Assembly: GCA_017472925.1 (NCBI GenBank)
Contig: JAFUNS010000006.1
Span: 1 to 55,016 of the forward strand
Direction: 5' to 3'
Origin: Bacteroides sp.
Lineage (GTDB): Bacteria; Bacteroidota; Bacteroidia; Bacteroidales; Bacteroidaceae
DNA: 55,016 nt
The stretch's first letter is position 1. Each line of letters begins with the position of its first letter. Of this stretch, positions 36,077-45,088 are shown piece by piece. A program made the translations under genes and the position numbers. Below the pieces are notes generated by a model. It was not told where the DNA came from. It saw nothing but the letters and a program-made list of their open reading frames with translations, and did not search any database.

Positions 36077-36685
36077 TTATTTCCCGTAAAATCCATCTCC
36101 CGGCATATAGACAGGACTATTGTCGGCTCCTATATTCTTTAACTTTCCTGCTTCTGCTAATTTCTTGATGGTACGGCAGGCGGTGGCTCTGAGTTGTCCG
36201 GTCAGTTGTTGGAAATCTCGTCGGGTTATGGTTGGGCTCACTTCAAAATACTTGGTCAACAGTTTGTCTATGCTTGCATCCGTTCGTTTGCGCGAGTGCG
36301 ATTTTTTGGTCGTTCGCTTAATTTTCTGTTTCCTCAATTTCTCTTTTAGAGTATTGTCTGCCCGGAAAGAAACGGATTTGAACTCGATGTTTTCTGCCCT
36401 TGCACCACGAGGGTCGCGTATTTCTTCCTTGCAACGCAGGTTTACCTGGAAATAGCCTACATTTTCCAAGTATACTTTCTTTCCCTCTCCTAAATAATCG
36501 GCCAGTTTCTCGGCAAAACTTATTAAGACATCTTTCACTGCACCGGCCGATAAGCCACTTCTTGCTTCAATATCTTCGGCCAATTGTTCGGTGGTGATGT
36601 TGCTATAGCTCACTACGCGGGCATGATAGCGTTTCTTGTTCGATCCGTCGGGATTGGGGTTCTGATAAAGTTCGTAATCAATCAT
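36077..36685 (-). CDS. HU-like DNA-binding protein with C-terminal winged-helix-like extension
   Basis: A 202-residue protein of the Bacteroidales HU-like family (PF18291 type). Residues ~1-125 (MIDYELYQNPNPDGSNKKRYHARV, ITTEQLAEDIEARSGLSAGAVKDVLISFAEKLADYLGEGKKVYLENVGYFQV) match the HU fold. A basic linker (KQKIKRTTKKSHSRKR) leads to ~65 residues (ASIDKLLTKYFEVSPTITRRDFQQLTGQLRATACRTIKKLAEAGKLKNIG) that look like a winged helix. A reverse-strand TAAATTTG box lies at 36768-36775. It may act as a nucleoid or mobile-element architectural protein. The exact role is unknown. Confidence 0.85.
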   Translation of the reverse strand: MIDYELYQNPNPDGSNKKRYHARVVSYSNITTEQLAEDIEARSGLSAGAVKDVLISFAEKLADYLGEGKKVYLENVGYFQVNLRCKEEIRDPRGARAENIEFKSVSFRADNTLKEKLRKQKIKRTTKKSHSRKRTDASIDKLLTKYFEVSPTITRRDFQQLTGQLRATACRTIKKLAEAGKLKNIGADNSPVYMPGDGFYGK

Positions 36686-36767
36686 AAGGGAGGTTCTATA
36701 AATTCATTTTCCATTAGCGAGTAGTCAGAACCTCATTAAGGCTACCGCTAATGTGTTATTGTTTTCG

Positions 36768-36775
36768 CAAATTTA
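36768..36775 (-). promoter_or_regulatory. -7 box of the HU-like gene
   Basis: Reads TAAATTTG on the minus strand, about 83 bases upstream of the start. The leader contains an 8-base inverted repeat (CATTAGCG at 36712, CGCTAATG at 36746) that could form a stem in the mRNA. A clean -33 element at the usual distance is not seen. Confidence 0.45.
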
Positions 36776-36829
36776 GCAAAACTTTTTCTAATTTATACGC
36801 AAATTTCAGTGTTTTTTTTGGGTGGGTAA

Positions 36830-37990
36830 CATACTGAATATCAATAGTATAAACTTTGATATTTACACAGTTATCCACTCCTTATGGTATCTATAAATTT
36901 GTATTAAGCGTGCTATGTTGTAGGTGAGGTTTGTCATTGCAACATTCGCCTTTGCTCTAACAATGCCAATTCCTCGAAACACAAGACCACCCATCGAACG
37001 CTCTATAAACCCGAACACGTGTTCTACGTGACAACGAATCTTTGATTTAGAGCGATTGTTTTGTTTTTGCTCATCATTTAATGGATGTCCACGAAAACCT
37101 TTCTCGCAGATGACAGGAGTAACAGACTTGTTTGCAAAGCCATCCTCCGTTCCCACATAACCGGCATCAAGCCAAAACATTTCGCCTACCGCATCATTGT
37201 CATCAACCAATTCAGCACCTCGTTTCGAGTCGTGAACAGATGCCGATGTCGTGTCATAACCTGTTATCAGTTTGGTCTTACAGCATACCTTTGCGTGGTT
37301 TTTATAACCGTAGAACGTATCTCCGCCCTTCTTTGTCCAGCGAGCATCAATATCTTTATGGCACTTCTTGTGAGGATTGTCGTTCCACAAACTATCCCTC
37401 TCACCTTTCTTAATTGCCTTGTTCTCCTCTCGTGTATTTCGTTGGCGAGGGGATACGACGAAACTTGCATCTATTATCTTCCCTTCGTTGACAATCAGGC
37501 CAAGGCTCTGCAGATATGCGTAGAAATGCTTGAACAACTCATCATACGCTCCGCATCGTGTCAGCTCTTCTCGATACTTCCATATCGTTCGAGCATCAGG
37601 GACATCATCGACACTGCAAATGCCTATGAAATCACGAAAACTGGTGCGGTCTTTTATCTGGTATTCAGCCTGTTCGTCGCTCAACCCGTATAATCGCTGC
37701 ACAAACATCACCTTGAACATCAATACGGGTTTATGGGGCGACGACCTGCATTGCTCTTGCGTTCTAAAGTTTGCAGTTTGCTCTCAAGAATGGGACGGAA
37801 CATTTCGAAGTCAATCATCTCGGATATAAATTCCAGAGGATTCCCTTGCTTGGATAATGCTTCGAGGGTTTGGGCATGCTCAAACAAACTGCTGCTTGAT
37901 TGATTGCGGCGATAATGAGAACCTTTTTTCATATTCTGTCTTATTTTTGCACAAAGATACAAAATAATTTACTGATTAGCAAGCGATTAA
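36830..37990 (-). mobile_element. IS5-type insertion element, ends not defined
   Basis: The extent is estimated from the transposase frames plus promoter. I looked for terminal inverted repeats in 36780-36880 and 37960-38060 and found no convincing pair; GGGTAA words occur on both sides but the match is too weak. The element lies between the HU-like gene and PUL2. Confidence 0.6.
36863..37932 (-). pseudogene. IS5-family transposase, frameshifted
   Basis: Two reading frames together make one IS5-type DDE transposase. The first (37932-37720) gives KGSHYRRNQSSSSLFEH through RRPINPY and then stops. The second (37723-36863) continues MFKVMFVQRLYGLSDEQAEYQIKDRTSFRDFIG with DAxxF- and Y-x-E-type motifs to the end. 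At the junction the coding strand reads CCGTATTGATGTTC; one more T would restore NPYLMFKV, so a one-base deletion in a T-run (TTT to TT) is the simple explanation. Programmed frameshifting is a less likely alternative. A TATCTTTG -7 box (37952-37959, minus) with CTTG 20 bases upstream fixes the start at 37932 rather than 37962. Confidence 0.85.
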
Positions 37991-38241
37991 TTTATAGAAC
38001 TTTCCTTTAGAAATTCTGATTACCCGTTTCCCAACCCTTTCGGCCAAATAGAATAGCCCCCTTTGGCTTTAATATGATTGACCCTTTTGGGTAAAATAAG
38101 ATTAACCACTAGTTGCAAGCATTATTAGATTTATTTTTGTGTAGATTTGAATTCTAAAAAATCCTCTTCCTTGAAAATTATTGGATTTTTACATACGTTT
38201 GTAATATTTAAATTGTATTTTTGCAGTCTAATATTTAAATC
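37991..38241 (+). promoter_or_regulatory. Upstream region of the PUL2 sigma-factor operon
   Basis: 251 AT-rich bases without a gene. TATTTTTG at 38216-38223 is a good -7 box, 18 bases before the start of the sigma gene, which implies a very short leader. A TTTG lies 14 bases upstream of it, closer than the consensus spacing. Confidence 0.5.
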
Positions 38242-38859
38242 ATGGCAAGTGCAGCAGTTTATTTGAATGACGAACGTTCTTTGGTTCTCCGTTTGATAAA
38301 CGGGGACGAGGATGCTTTCTGTGAACTGTATGCTGCTTACAAGAACCGTCTGATTTTTTTCGCTATGCGCTTCTTGAAGTCACGTGAATATGCAGAAGAT
38401 ATATTTCAGGAAGCTTTTATTGCTGTGTGGCAGAGCCGCCGTTTTATCAATCCGGACTCGTCTTTCTCCACCTATTTATATACGATTGTACGAAACCGGG
38501 TGTTGAATTGCTTGCGCGATTGGGAAAACGAGGGAAAGTTGCGTGAATATATCCTTTCTCATGCGGTAGACTATACGGATAATACGAAGGAAGAAATATT
38601 GGTCAACGACTTGCATAGACTTATTTCCCGTGCTCTTCAGCGCCTTACTCCCCGCCAACGGGAGATATTTACCATGAGCAGGGAGAATCAAATGTCGCAT
38701 CGGGAGATAGCGGAAGCCTTGGGCATATCTGTCAATACTGTACAGGAATCCATTTCTGTCTCGTTGCATACTCTCCGAAACTATGTGGAGAAATATTCTG
38801 CAGGACATGCAGATCTTGTCGTATTGTTGGTATGTATAGATCCGGTAATAGGCATTTAA
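38242..38859 (+). CDS. ECF RNA polymerase sigma factor (PUL2)
   Basis: A 205-residue extracytoplasmic-function sigma-70 factor of the Bacteroidales type. Region 2 spans about residues 15-85 (INGDEDAFCELYAAYKNRLIFFAMRFLKSREYAEDIFQEAFIAVWQSRR). Region 4 spans about 130-185 (LQRLTPRQREIFTMSRENQMSHREIAEALGISVNTVQESISVSLHTLR). Such factors pair with a FecR anti-sigma and an STN-domain SusC to sense substrate at the outer membrane. Both partners are downstream, but a phosphatase gene lies between sigma and anti-sigma. The C-terminal tail (AGHADLVVLLVCIDPVIGI) is hydrophobic, which is not rare in this group. Confidence 0.93.
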   Translation: MASAAVYLNDERSLVLRLINGDEDAFCELYAAYKNRLIFFAMRFLKSREYAEDIFQEAFIAVWQSRRFINPDSSFSTYLYTIVRNRVLNCLRDWENEGKLREYILSHAVDYTDNTKEEILVNDLHRLISRALQRLTPRQREIFTMSRENQMSHREIAEALGISVNTVQESISVSLHTLRNYVEKYSAGHADLVVLLVCIDPVIGI

Positions 38860-38967
38860 TCTTAAAAGAAGTTAACGACACCCCTGTATCTTCTCCTTTC
38901 TGTGTATATCTTCATGTAAACGGTACAATAGCCGTTCCATGAAAAGCAATTTGTTATAATAAGGTAT

Positions 38968-40359
38968 ATGAAACGTTTTTTCTTATTGATGGCTTTGGTT
39001 GTTTGGGTGGCACTTGCTTCCGCCCAACGTGCAAAGTATGTATTCTATTTTATCGGTGATGGAATGGGATTCAATCAAATCAACTCCACCGAAATGTATT
39101 TGGCATCCCAAAAGGGATACATCGGTGCGGAACCATTGCTGCTTTCTTCTTTCCCGGTTACGGGATTTGCTACAACTTTTTCTGCAACTCACCCGGTAAC
39201 AGACTCGGCTGCTGGTGGTACAGCATTGGCGGTAGGTGAAAAAACATATAACGATGCCATCGGAATGGATACATTGAAGCATCCTTTGTACTCCATAGCG
39301 GTCAAGGCAAAAGAAGCGGGAAAGAAGGTTGGAATTACTACGACTGTGAGTATCGATCATGCTACTCCGGCTGCATTTTACGCCCATCAGATACATCGCA
39401 ATATGTATTACGAGATTGCACTTGATTTACCTGTGGCAGGATTTGATTTTTATGGTGGAGGCGGTTTCGTCAATCCAAACACAACTTATGACAAGAAGAA
39501 GGCTCCGAGTATTTATTCAATTTTCGATGAAGCGGGATATACGGTTGCTCGCGGCTTGCAGGAATACAAGGAAAAAAGTAGTGGTGCCCACAAAATGATA
39601 TTGATGCAACGCAATGAGGTGGTATCTGCCGACTTGCCTTTTGCCATTGACCGTACGGCAGACGATTTGACTTTGGCGCAAATTACCGAAAGTGCAGTTT
39701 CTTTCCTTGCTAAAGACAATAAGGGATTTTTTCTGATGATAGAAGGCGGACGGGTAGATAAGGCTTGTCATGGCAACGATGCCCGGACGATGTTCGGAGA
39801 AGTGATGGATATGGATGAGGCAGTGAAGGTAGCATACGAGTTTTACAAAAGGCATCCGAAGGAAACATTGATAGTGGTAACAGCCGATCACGAAACGGCA
39901 GGGTTGGGTATTGGCGCAGGCCCTTATACATTGAACTTAGCGGCATTGAGTTACCAAAAACAGTCGGTGAACGAACTCTCACGCGCTATTACCACACTTC
40001 GCAAGGATGGAAAGGCTACTTGGGAACAGGTGAAGAATCTGCTTTCGGAAAAGATGGGGTTCTGGAGCGAGCTTGTTCTGACTTGGGAACAGGAGAAAAT
40101 ACTGCGTGATGAATTCGAAACTTCGTTTGTGAAGCGTAAGGTGAAGTTTGAAGAGACACTTTATGCCAAAACAGAACCATTGGCAGCTGCAGCTCGCAAA
40201 GTGATTAATCAGATAGCAGGATTGGCATGGTGTTCTACCGGACATTCTGCCGCTTATGTTCCGGTATTTGCCGTAGGCGTAGGGGCGGACTTGTTCGCAG
40301 GCAAAATGGATAATACGGAAATTCCCCGTCGTATAGCCAAGGCGGCGGGATATAAATAA
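38968..40359 (+). CDS. Alkaline phosphatase, exported
   Basis: A 463-residue periplasmic alkaline phosphatase (signal MKRFFLLMALVVWVALASA). FYFIGDGMGFNQ carries the metal-binding Asp. THPVTDSAAGGTALA has the nucleophile Ser80. DHATPAAFYAH, EGGRVDKACHGNDARTM, VVTADHETAG and CSTGHSAAYVPVFAVG supply the remaining metal ligands, so the active site looks complete. It hydrolyses phosphomonoesters, for example glycerol 3-phosphate to glycerol and phosphate. It lies 108 bases after the sigma gene and 10 bases before the FecR gene. That position, within the regulatory cassette of a locus with two GDPD enzymes, argues for a role in the same pathway rather than general phosphate scavenging. Confidence 0.94.
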   Translation: MKRFFLLMALVVWVALASAQRAKYVFYFIGDGMGFNQINSTEMYLASQKGYIGAEPLLLSSFPVTGFATTFSATHPVTDSAAGGTALAVGEKTYNDAIGMDTLKHPLYSIAVKAKEAGKKVGITTTVSIDHATPAAFYAHQIHRNMYYEIALDLPVAGFDFYGGGGFVNPNTTYDKKKAPSIYSIFDEAGYTVARGLQEYKEKSSGAHKMILMQRNEVVSADLPFAIDRTADDLTLAQITESAVSFLAKDNKGFFLMIEGGRVDKACHGNDARTMFGEVMDMDEAVKVAYEFYKRHPKETLIVVTADHETAGLGIGAGPYTLNLAALSYQKQSVNELSRAITTLRKDGKATWEQVKNLLSEKMGFWSELVLTWEQEKILRDEFETSFVKRKVKFEETLYAKTEPLAAAARKVINQIAGLAWCSTGHSAAYVPVFAVGVGADLFAGKMDNTEIPRRIAKAAGYK

Positions 40360-40369
40360 AGGTGATTGG

Positions 40370-41350
40370 ATGAAGAAACATTCGGAAGAAAGTTTTTTGT
40401 TGCGTCGTTATGTAGATAATCTTTATACTACAGAAGACGCACGCAAATTGTTGAAAACCATTCATGCTCCGGAATGTGAAGAAGTTTTGGATGGATTGAC
40501 CTCCGATGTCTGGGAAGAATCGGAGGCTCAAACATTGTTGACTGGTGTGGAACATGAGCGTTATAAAAAGGAAGCCCGCCAACTGTTGAAACGTATCGAG
40601 CACAAAAAACGTTTCTATTTTCGTCGCATAGCGGTAGCGGTGGCAAGTATGGCGGCTATGTTTTGTCTGGTATGGGGAGGCGTGAAATATGTGGATTATT
40701 TGAAAGTACAACAGGTGGTATGGAAAATTGTGTCCACAACATATGGAGAGAAGAAAAACATTGTATTGCCTGATGGAACGATGCTGGTTCTGAATTCCTG
40801 CTCCAAGGTACGATATCCTATTCGTTTTGTTTCGGATGAAAGGAAAGTGGAGCTGGAAGGGGAAGGATATTTTCAGGTGGCACGTAACGAGGAACAGCCT
40901 TTCATCGTAAGTACTTCTCGTTTTGATGTACGGGTACTGGGTACCAGTTTCAATATTAAATCCTACAAAGCGGACGAATTGGTTTCGGTCGATGTGGAGA
41001 GCGGGAAAGTGCAGGTGGACTTGCCTGAAGCGATGATGCGTCTTCGTGCTAAGGAGAAGATGCTGTTCAATACGCATACAGGAAATTACAATAAATCATC
41101 GATGGAACAGAAAATTGCCTTATGGAGAAAAGGAATACTCTGTTTCAACCAGACTCCAATTCGTGATGTAGCGAAAGAGCTGGAGCGAATTTATCAGTGC
41201 AGGATTACTTTTGCAGACGGACAGAGTTTTGACAATCTAATTACCGGCGAACATGAAAATCCTAATTTGGAGTCGGTACTTCGTTCTATTCAGTATGCCA
41301 GTAGTATATACTATAAAAGAAACGGAAACAGTATTCTATTGTATAAATAA
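40370..41350 (+). CDS. FecR-family anti-sigma factor (PUL2)
   Basis: A 326-residue FecR/PupR-like protein. The cytoplasmic N-terminus (LLRRYVDNLYTTEDARKLLKTI) should bind the sigma factor. A single TM follows (FYFRRIAVAVASMAAMFCLVWGGV, about residues 85-108). The periplasmic FecR domain has KKNIVLPDGTMLVLNSCSKVRYP, VELEGEGYFQVARNEEQPFIVSTSRFDVRVLGTSFNI and a C-terminal STN-like contact domain (FNQTPIRDVAKELERIYQCRITFAD). It should hold the sigma factor inactive until the STN-domain SusC signals. It starts 10 bases after the phosphatase stop, so those two genes are likely translated from one mRNA. Confidence 0.92.
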   Translation: MKKHSEESFLLRRYVDNLYTTEDARKLLKTIHAPECEEVLDGLTSDVWEESEAQTLLTGVEHERYKKEARQLLKRIEHKKRFYFRRIAVAVASMAAMFCLVWGGVKYVDYLKVQQVVWKIVSTTYGEKKNIVLPDGTMLVLNSCSKVRYPIRFVSDERKVELEGEGYFQVARNEEQPFIVSTSRFDVRVLGTSFNIKSYKADELVSVDVESGKVQVDLPEAMMRLRAKEKMLFNTHTGNYNKSSMEQKIALWRKGILCFNQTPIRDVAKELERIYQCRITFADGQSFDNLITGEHENPNLESVLRSIQYASSIYYKRNGNSILLYK

Positions 41351-41543
41351 TGATGTTTAACCTTTAAAAGATTCAGTCTATGAGAAAAACACCACCTTGA
41401 TTACAAAAGAGGAGAACATTTCGGTGAAATGCTCCCCTCAACGTAATGCGGATGACTGTTCATGCGGGTCGAAACGAATGTACTTGCCATCCTCCATTAC
41501 TTCGTTTTAATTAAATTTACTAATTTAAAAAACGTACAAATTT
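41351..41543 (+). promoter_or_regulatory. Leader region of susC2
   Basis: 193 bases without a clear gene. A stem (GAGGAGAACATTT near 41409 against AAATGCTCCCCTC near 41427) has a short loop. A tiny frame, ATG AGA AAA ACA CCA CCT then stop at about 41381, precedes it. Either could serve in regulating the SusC mRNA; no consensus -7 box was found. Confidence 0.35.
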
Positions 41544-44500
41544 ATGAAATATATATTTGACGCAGAAAAGAAAAGCAAGAAAGCAGGAACGTTTTTAGTT
41601 TTTTTACTATTTGTATGCTTGTCGTTTACATCAGTATATGCGCAAGCTCAAGAGAAAACGGTTACACTTAACGTACAGAATGTAGCGGTGGAAAACGTTT
41701 TCAGTGCTATCAGCAAACAGACAGGAGTGAAGTTCTTTTACGATCAGGAAGTGGTGGCGGATGTACCCCACGTAACGTTGAACGTATCAATGCCTCTCAA
41801 AAAAGTATTGGATAAAGTCGCTTCACAGACTAAATTAGTTTTCAATAGGGATAATAATACAATTACTGTAGGCAAACAAGGAAGCGCAAAAGCAGTTAAA
41901 CAAACCAAAAACATAAACGGACAGGTGGTAGACAATACGGGTGAACCGGTGATTGGTGCCAATGTGGTGGTAAAAGGTACAACTAATGGTGTGATTACCG
42001 ACTTTGACGGTAATTATACACTGAATGATGTGCCGGTAGATGCTACAGTGCAAATTACTTATATTGGTTATCAGACAGTGGAACTGAAAGCAGGAAGTTC
42101 TGTTCTTGCCAAAGTTACTTTGAAGGAGGATGCCGAGATGTTGTCAGAAGTGGTGGTTGTAGGTTATGGCTCGCAGAAACGTGCCAATTTGACGGGTGCC
42201 GTTTCCACCATTACGGCAGACGACATCAACAACCGTCCGGTGACATCTGCTGCCGGTGCTTTACAGGGTGCTGACCCTTCTTTGAACTTGACATTCGGTT
42301 CTGGTGCGTTGGACTCTGACTATAGCATCAACATCCGTGGTGTAGCTTCTATCAATGGGGGTTCTCCTTTGGTCTTGGCTGATGGTATGGAAGTAAGTTT
42401 GAACCAAATTAACCCGAACGATATTGAGTCTATTTCTGTATTGAAGGACGCTTCAGCTTCGGCTGTTTATGGTGCTAAAGCTTCTTCCGGTGTCATTTTG
42501 ATTACGACCAAGAAAGGTAAGGATACCAAAGGAAAGGCAACCGTCACTTACAATGGCCGTATGGCATGGAAACAGAATACGACTTCTACAGACTTCATTT
42601 CTACCGGTTACGATTATGTAAGCCTCGTAAACCAGTTTTATGAAGCCTATCAGGGCAAGCAATGGCTGACTTACGATGAAGAAGACATGCAGATGTTGTA
42701 CGACCGTCGCAATGACAAAACGGAAAATGCTGACCGCCCTTGGGTCTTGACAAATGATGCAGGAAAGTATTTGTATTATGGTAACTTTGACTGGTATGGT
42801 TATTTGTATAGAAGGACTCGTCCGGAACAGGAACACAATGTATCAGTGACCGGCGGTACAGACAAAGTCAATTATTTTATCAGTGGTCGTTTGCTTGACC
42901 AGGATGGTGTATTCAATATCTATGAAGACAACTACAAGAATTACTCGTTCCGTGCCAAAGTCAATGCCAAGTTGACCGACCGTTTGAACTATACGGTCAA
43001 TCTGAACTTCAACTCCAATACATATAAGTATGGAGGTATGTATAATGAGCAGCAGGGTATGTACTTTTTGGCATACAATGTATTCCCGACCGTTGTCCCA
43101 AGAAATCCCGATGGAACTATCGTACAGTACATCAATCAGATGAGCTCATCGTCACCGATGGGTGGCGGACATGCCGGTTTCTTGACCGCAGATGTGGCAC
43201 GAAACAGCCGTAAGAATGAAGACTGGGTATTGTCGAATGAATTGAACTTTAAGGTGTTCGATGATTTGACTCTTACTGCCAGTTATGCTTACAAGAATCG
43301 GGGTCGTCTGTACAAGTACAGAAACAACACCTTCGAATATTCCCAGCAGGAGGGTGTGACCAAGACTTTCAAATCGGGTACGATCTACGATTATTATCAG
43401 GAAACCCACCGCACTATTGAAGACCATAATGTGAATGTATATGGTACTTACGAACATCAGTGGAACAAGAAGCACAACTTCAAGGCAGTGGCAGGTATGC
43501 AATTCGAGGATTATCGCAGTGACCAGCATTCTGTTAAGAGAACAGACTTGTTGAGCGATGATTTGAGTACGTTGGGGGTAGCCACTGGCGAAGCGATTAT
43601 CACACAGGATATCTCTGCATGGCGTACCTTGGGTTTCTTCGGCCGTGTAAACTACGACTATATGGGTAAATATTTGTTGGAGGTCAGTGGACGTTGTGAT
43701 GGCTCTTCGCGTTTCGCTTCGGAGGATCGTTGGGGTTTCTTCCCATCTGCATCTTTCGGTTGGAGAGCCAGTGAAGAAAAATTCTTCGAACCTTTGAAGG
43801 ATTTCTGGAATAGTGCGAAAGTACGTTTCTCTGTAGGTAGCTTGGGTAATCAACAGGTGGATAACTATGCTTATTTCGATCAAATATCCACAGACAATCA
43901 GATGTCTTATACTTTCGATGGTTCGACCAAAGCTTATTATGCTTCGGTGACGGCTCCTAAGTCAGCACATTTGGGATGGGAAACCGTAACCACTTACGAC
44001 TGGGGCCTTGATTTTGGCTTCTTTAATAATCGGTTGAATGTGACTGCAGACTATTTTATCCGTTATACCAAGGATATGTTGACCACTTCTTTGACATTGC
44101 CGTCTGTATATGGTGCAAGTACACCGGAAGCGAATTGTGCAGATCTTCGTACCAATGGCTGGGAAATTGCCATAAACTGGAACGATCAGTTTGAATTGGC
44201 AGGAAAGCCGTTTAAATACAATGTATCTGCGAGTTTAGGTGACTACAAACGTGTGATTACCAAGTATAACAATCCGGATAAATTACTTTCAGACTATTAT
44301 GAAGGTAAGGAATTGGGTGAAATCTGGGGATATAGGACAGCCGGCCTGTTTGCTACGGATGAAGAAGCGGCTGCTTATCAGGCACAAATCAATGACAAAG
44401 CAGTAAATAATCGTGTTTACGTGTCTAAGAACGACAACTATTTGCGTGCCGGTGATGTGCATTTCCTTGATTTGGACGGCGATAAGGTTATTTCCGAAGG

Positions 44501-45074
44501 TTCAGGAACAGTGAACGACCCGGGTGATATGCGGGTGATTGGTAACACTACACCCCGCTACAGCTATTCGTTCCGTTTGGGTGCCGACTATTGCGGTTTC
44601 GATTTCTCTGCGTTTTTCCAGGGAGTAGGCAAACGCAACTGGTGTCCCGGTCAGTATGCCTACGATTTCTGGGGACCGTATGCTATTCCTTCTGTATCCT
44701 TCATTCACGAGGATTTTCTGGATAACTGCTGGAGTGAGGATAATACGGATGGTTACTTCCCTCGTCAGCGTGGTTATCAGTCATATAGTTCCGGAGCATT
44801 GGGAGTGAAAAGCGACCGTTACATGCAGAATGTGGCTTATCTTCGTCTGAAGAATCTGACTTTGGGCTATACGCTTCCTATTAACAAGAAGATTGTGAAT
44901 AAGGTAAGAGTGTATGTAGCCGGTGAAAACCTTTTCTATTGGTCTCCTTTGAAGAAATATACAAAGACATTGGATCCGGAAATGGCTGTTTCCAGTTCTT
45001 CTTACTATTCCAATTCTGGTTTGGGATATACTTATTCCAAATCATTCTCAATAGGTCTTGATGTTACATTTTAA
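41544..45074 (+). CDS. SusC-family TonB-dependent transporter with N-terminal STN domain (PUL2)
   Basis: A 1176-residue outer-membrane receptor. After the signal sequence (TFLVFLLFVCLSFTSVYAQ), residues ~35-110 are an STN domain (EKTVTLNVQNVAVENVFSAISKQTGVKFFYDQEVV...MPLKKVLDKV), the part that contacts an anti-sigma factor. CarboxypepD_reg-like (INGQVVDNTGEPVIGANVVVKGTTNGVITDFDG), the TonB-box-like SEVVVVGYGSQK, plug (ISVLKDASASAVYGAKASSGVILITTKKG) and barrel follow. The STN domain together with the upstream sigma/FecR genes shows trans-envelope signalling control, unlike PUL1. It should import the locus substrate with SusD2, 14 bases downstream. Confidence 0.95.
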   Translation: MKYIFDAEKKSKKAGTFLVFLLFVCLSFTSVYAQAQEKTVTLNVQNVAVENVFSAISKQTGVKFFYDQEVVADVPHVTLNVSMPLKKVLDKVASQTKLVFNRDNNTITVGKQGSAKAVKQTKNINGQVVDNTGEPVIGANVVVKGTTNGVITDFDGNYTLNDVPVDATVQITYIGYQTVELKAGSSVLAKVTLKEDAEMLSEVVVVGYGSQKRANLTGAVSTITADDINNRPVTSAAGALQGADPSLNLTFGSGALDSDYSINIRGVASINGGSPLVLADGMEVSLNQINPNDIESISVLKDASASAVYGAKASSGVILITTKKGKDTKGKATVTYNGRMAWKQNTTSTDFISTGYDYVSLVNQFYEAYQGKQWLTYDEEDMQMLYDRRNDKTENADRPWVLTNDAGKYLYYGNFDWYGYLYRRTRPEQEHNVSVTGGTDKVNYFISGRLLDQDGVFNIYEDNYKNYSFRAKVNAKLTDRLNYTVNLNFNSNTYKYGGMYNEQQGMYFLAYNVFPTVVPRNPDGTIVQYINQMSSSSPMGGGHAGFLTADVARNSRKNEDWVLSNELNFKVFDDLTLTASYAYKNRGRLYKYRNNTFEYSQQEGVTKTFKSGTIYDYYQETHRTIEDHNVNVYGTYEHQWNKKHNFKAVAGMQFEDYRSDQHSVKRTDLLSDDLSTLGVATGEAIITQDISAWRTLGFFGRVNYDYMGKYLLEVSGRCDGSSRFASEDRWGFFPSASFGWRASEEKFFEPLKDFWNSAKVRFSVGSLGNQQVDNYAYFDQISTDNQMSYTFDGSTKAYYASVTAPKSAHLGWETVTTYDWGLDFGFFNNRLNVTADYFIRYTKDMLTTSLTLPSVYGASTPEANCADLRTNGWEIAINWNDQFELAGKPFKYNVSASLGDYKRVITKYNNPDKLLSDYYEGKELGEIWGYRTAGLFATDEEAAAYQAQINDKAVNNRVYVSKNDNYLRAGDVHFLDLDGDKVISEGSGTVNDPGDMRVIGNTTPRYSYSFRLGADYCGFDFSAFFQGVGKRNWCPGQYAYDFWGPYAIPSVSFIHEDFLDNCWSEDNTDGYFPRQRGYQSYSSGALGVKSDRYMQNVAYLRLKNLTLGYTLPINKKIVNKVRVYVAGENLFYWSPLKKYTKTLDPEMAVSSSSYYSNSGLGYTYSKSFSIGLDVTF

Positions 45075-45088
45075 TTGAATAGAACGTT

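Noticed and set aside
36780-38060. Terminal inverted repeats of the IS5-type element based on GGGTAA words
   Set aside because: The match between GGGTGGGTAACATAC on the left and the complement of the right flank is too short and irregular to define ends.
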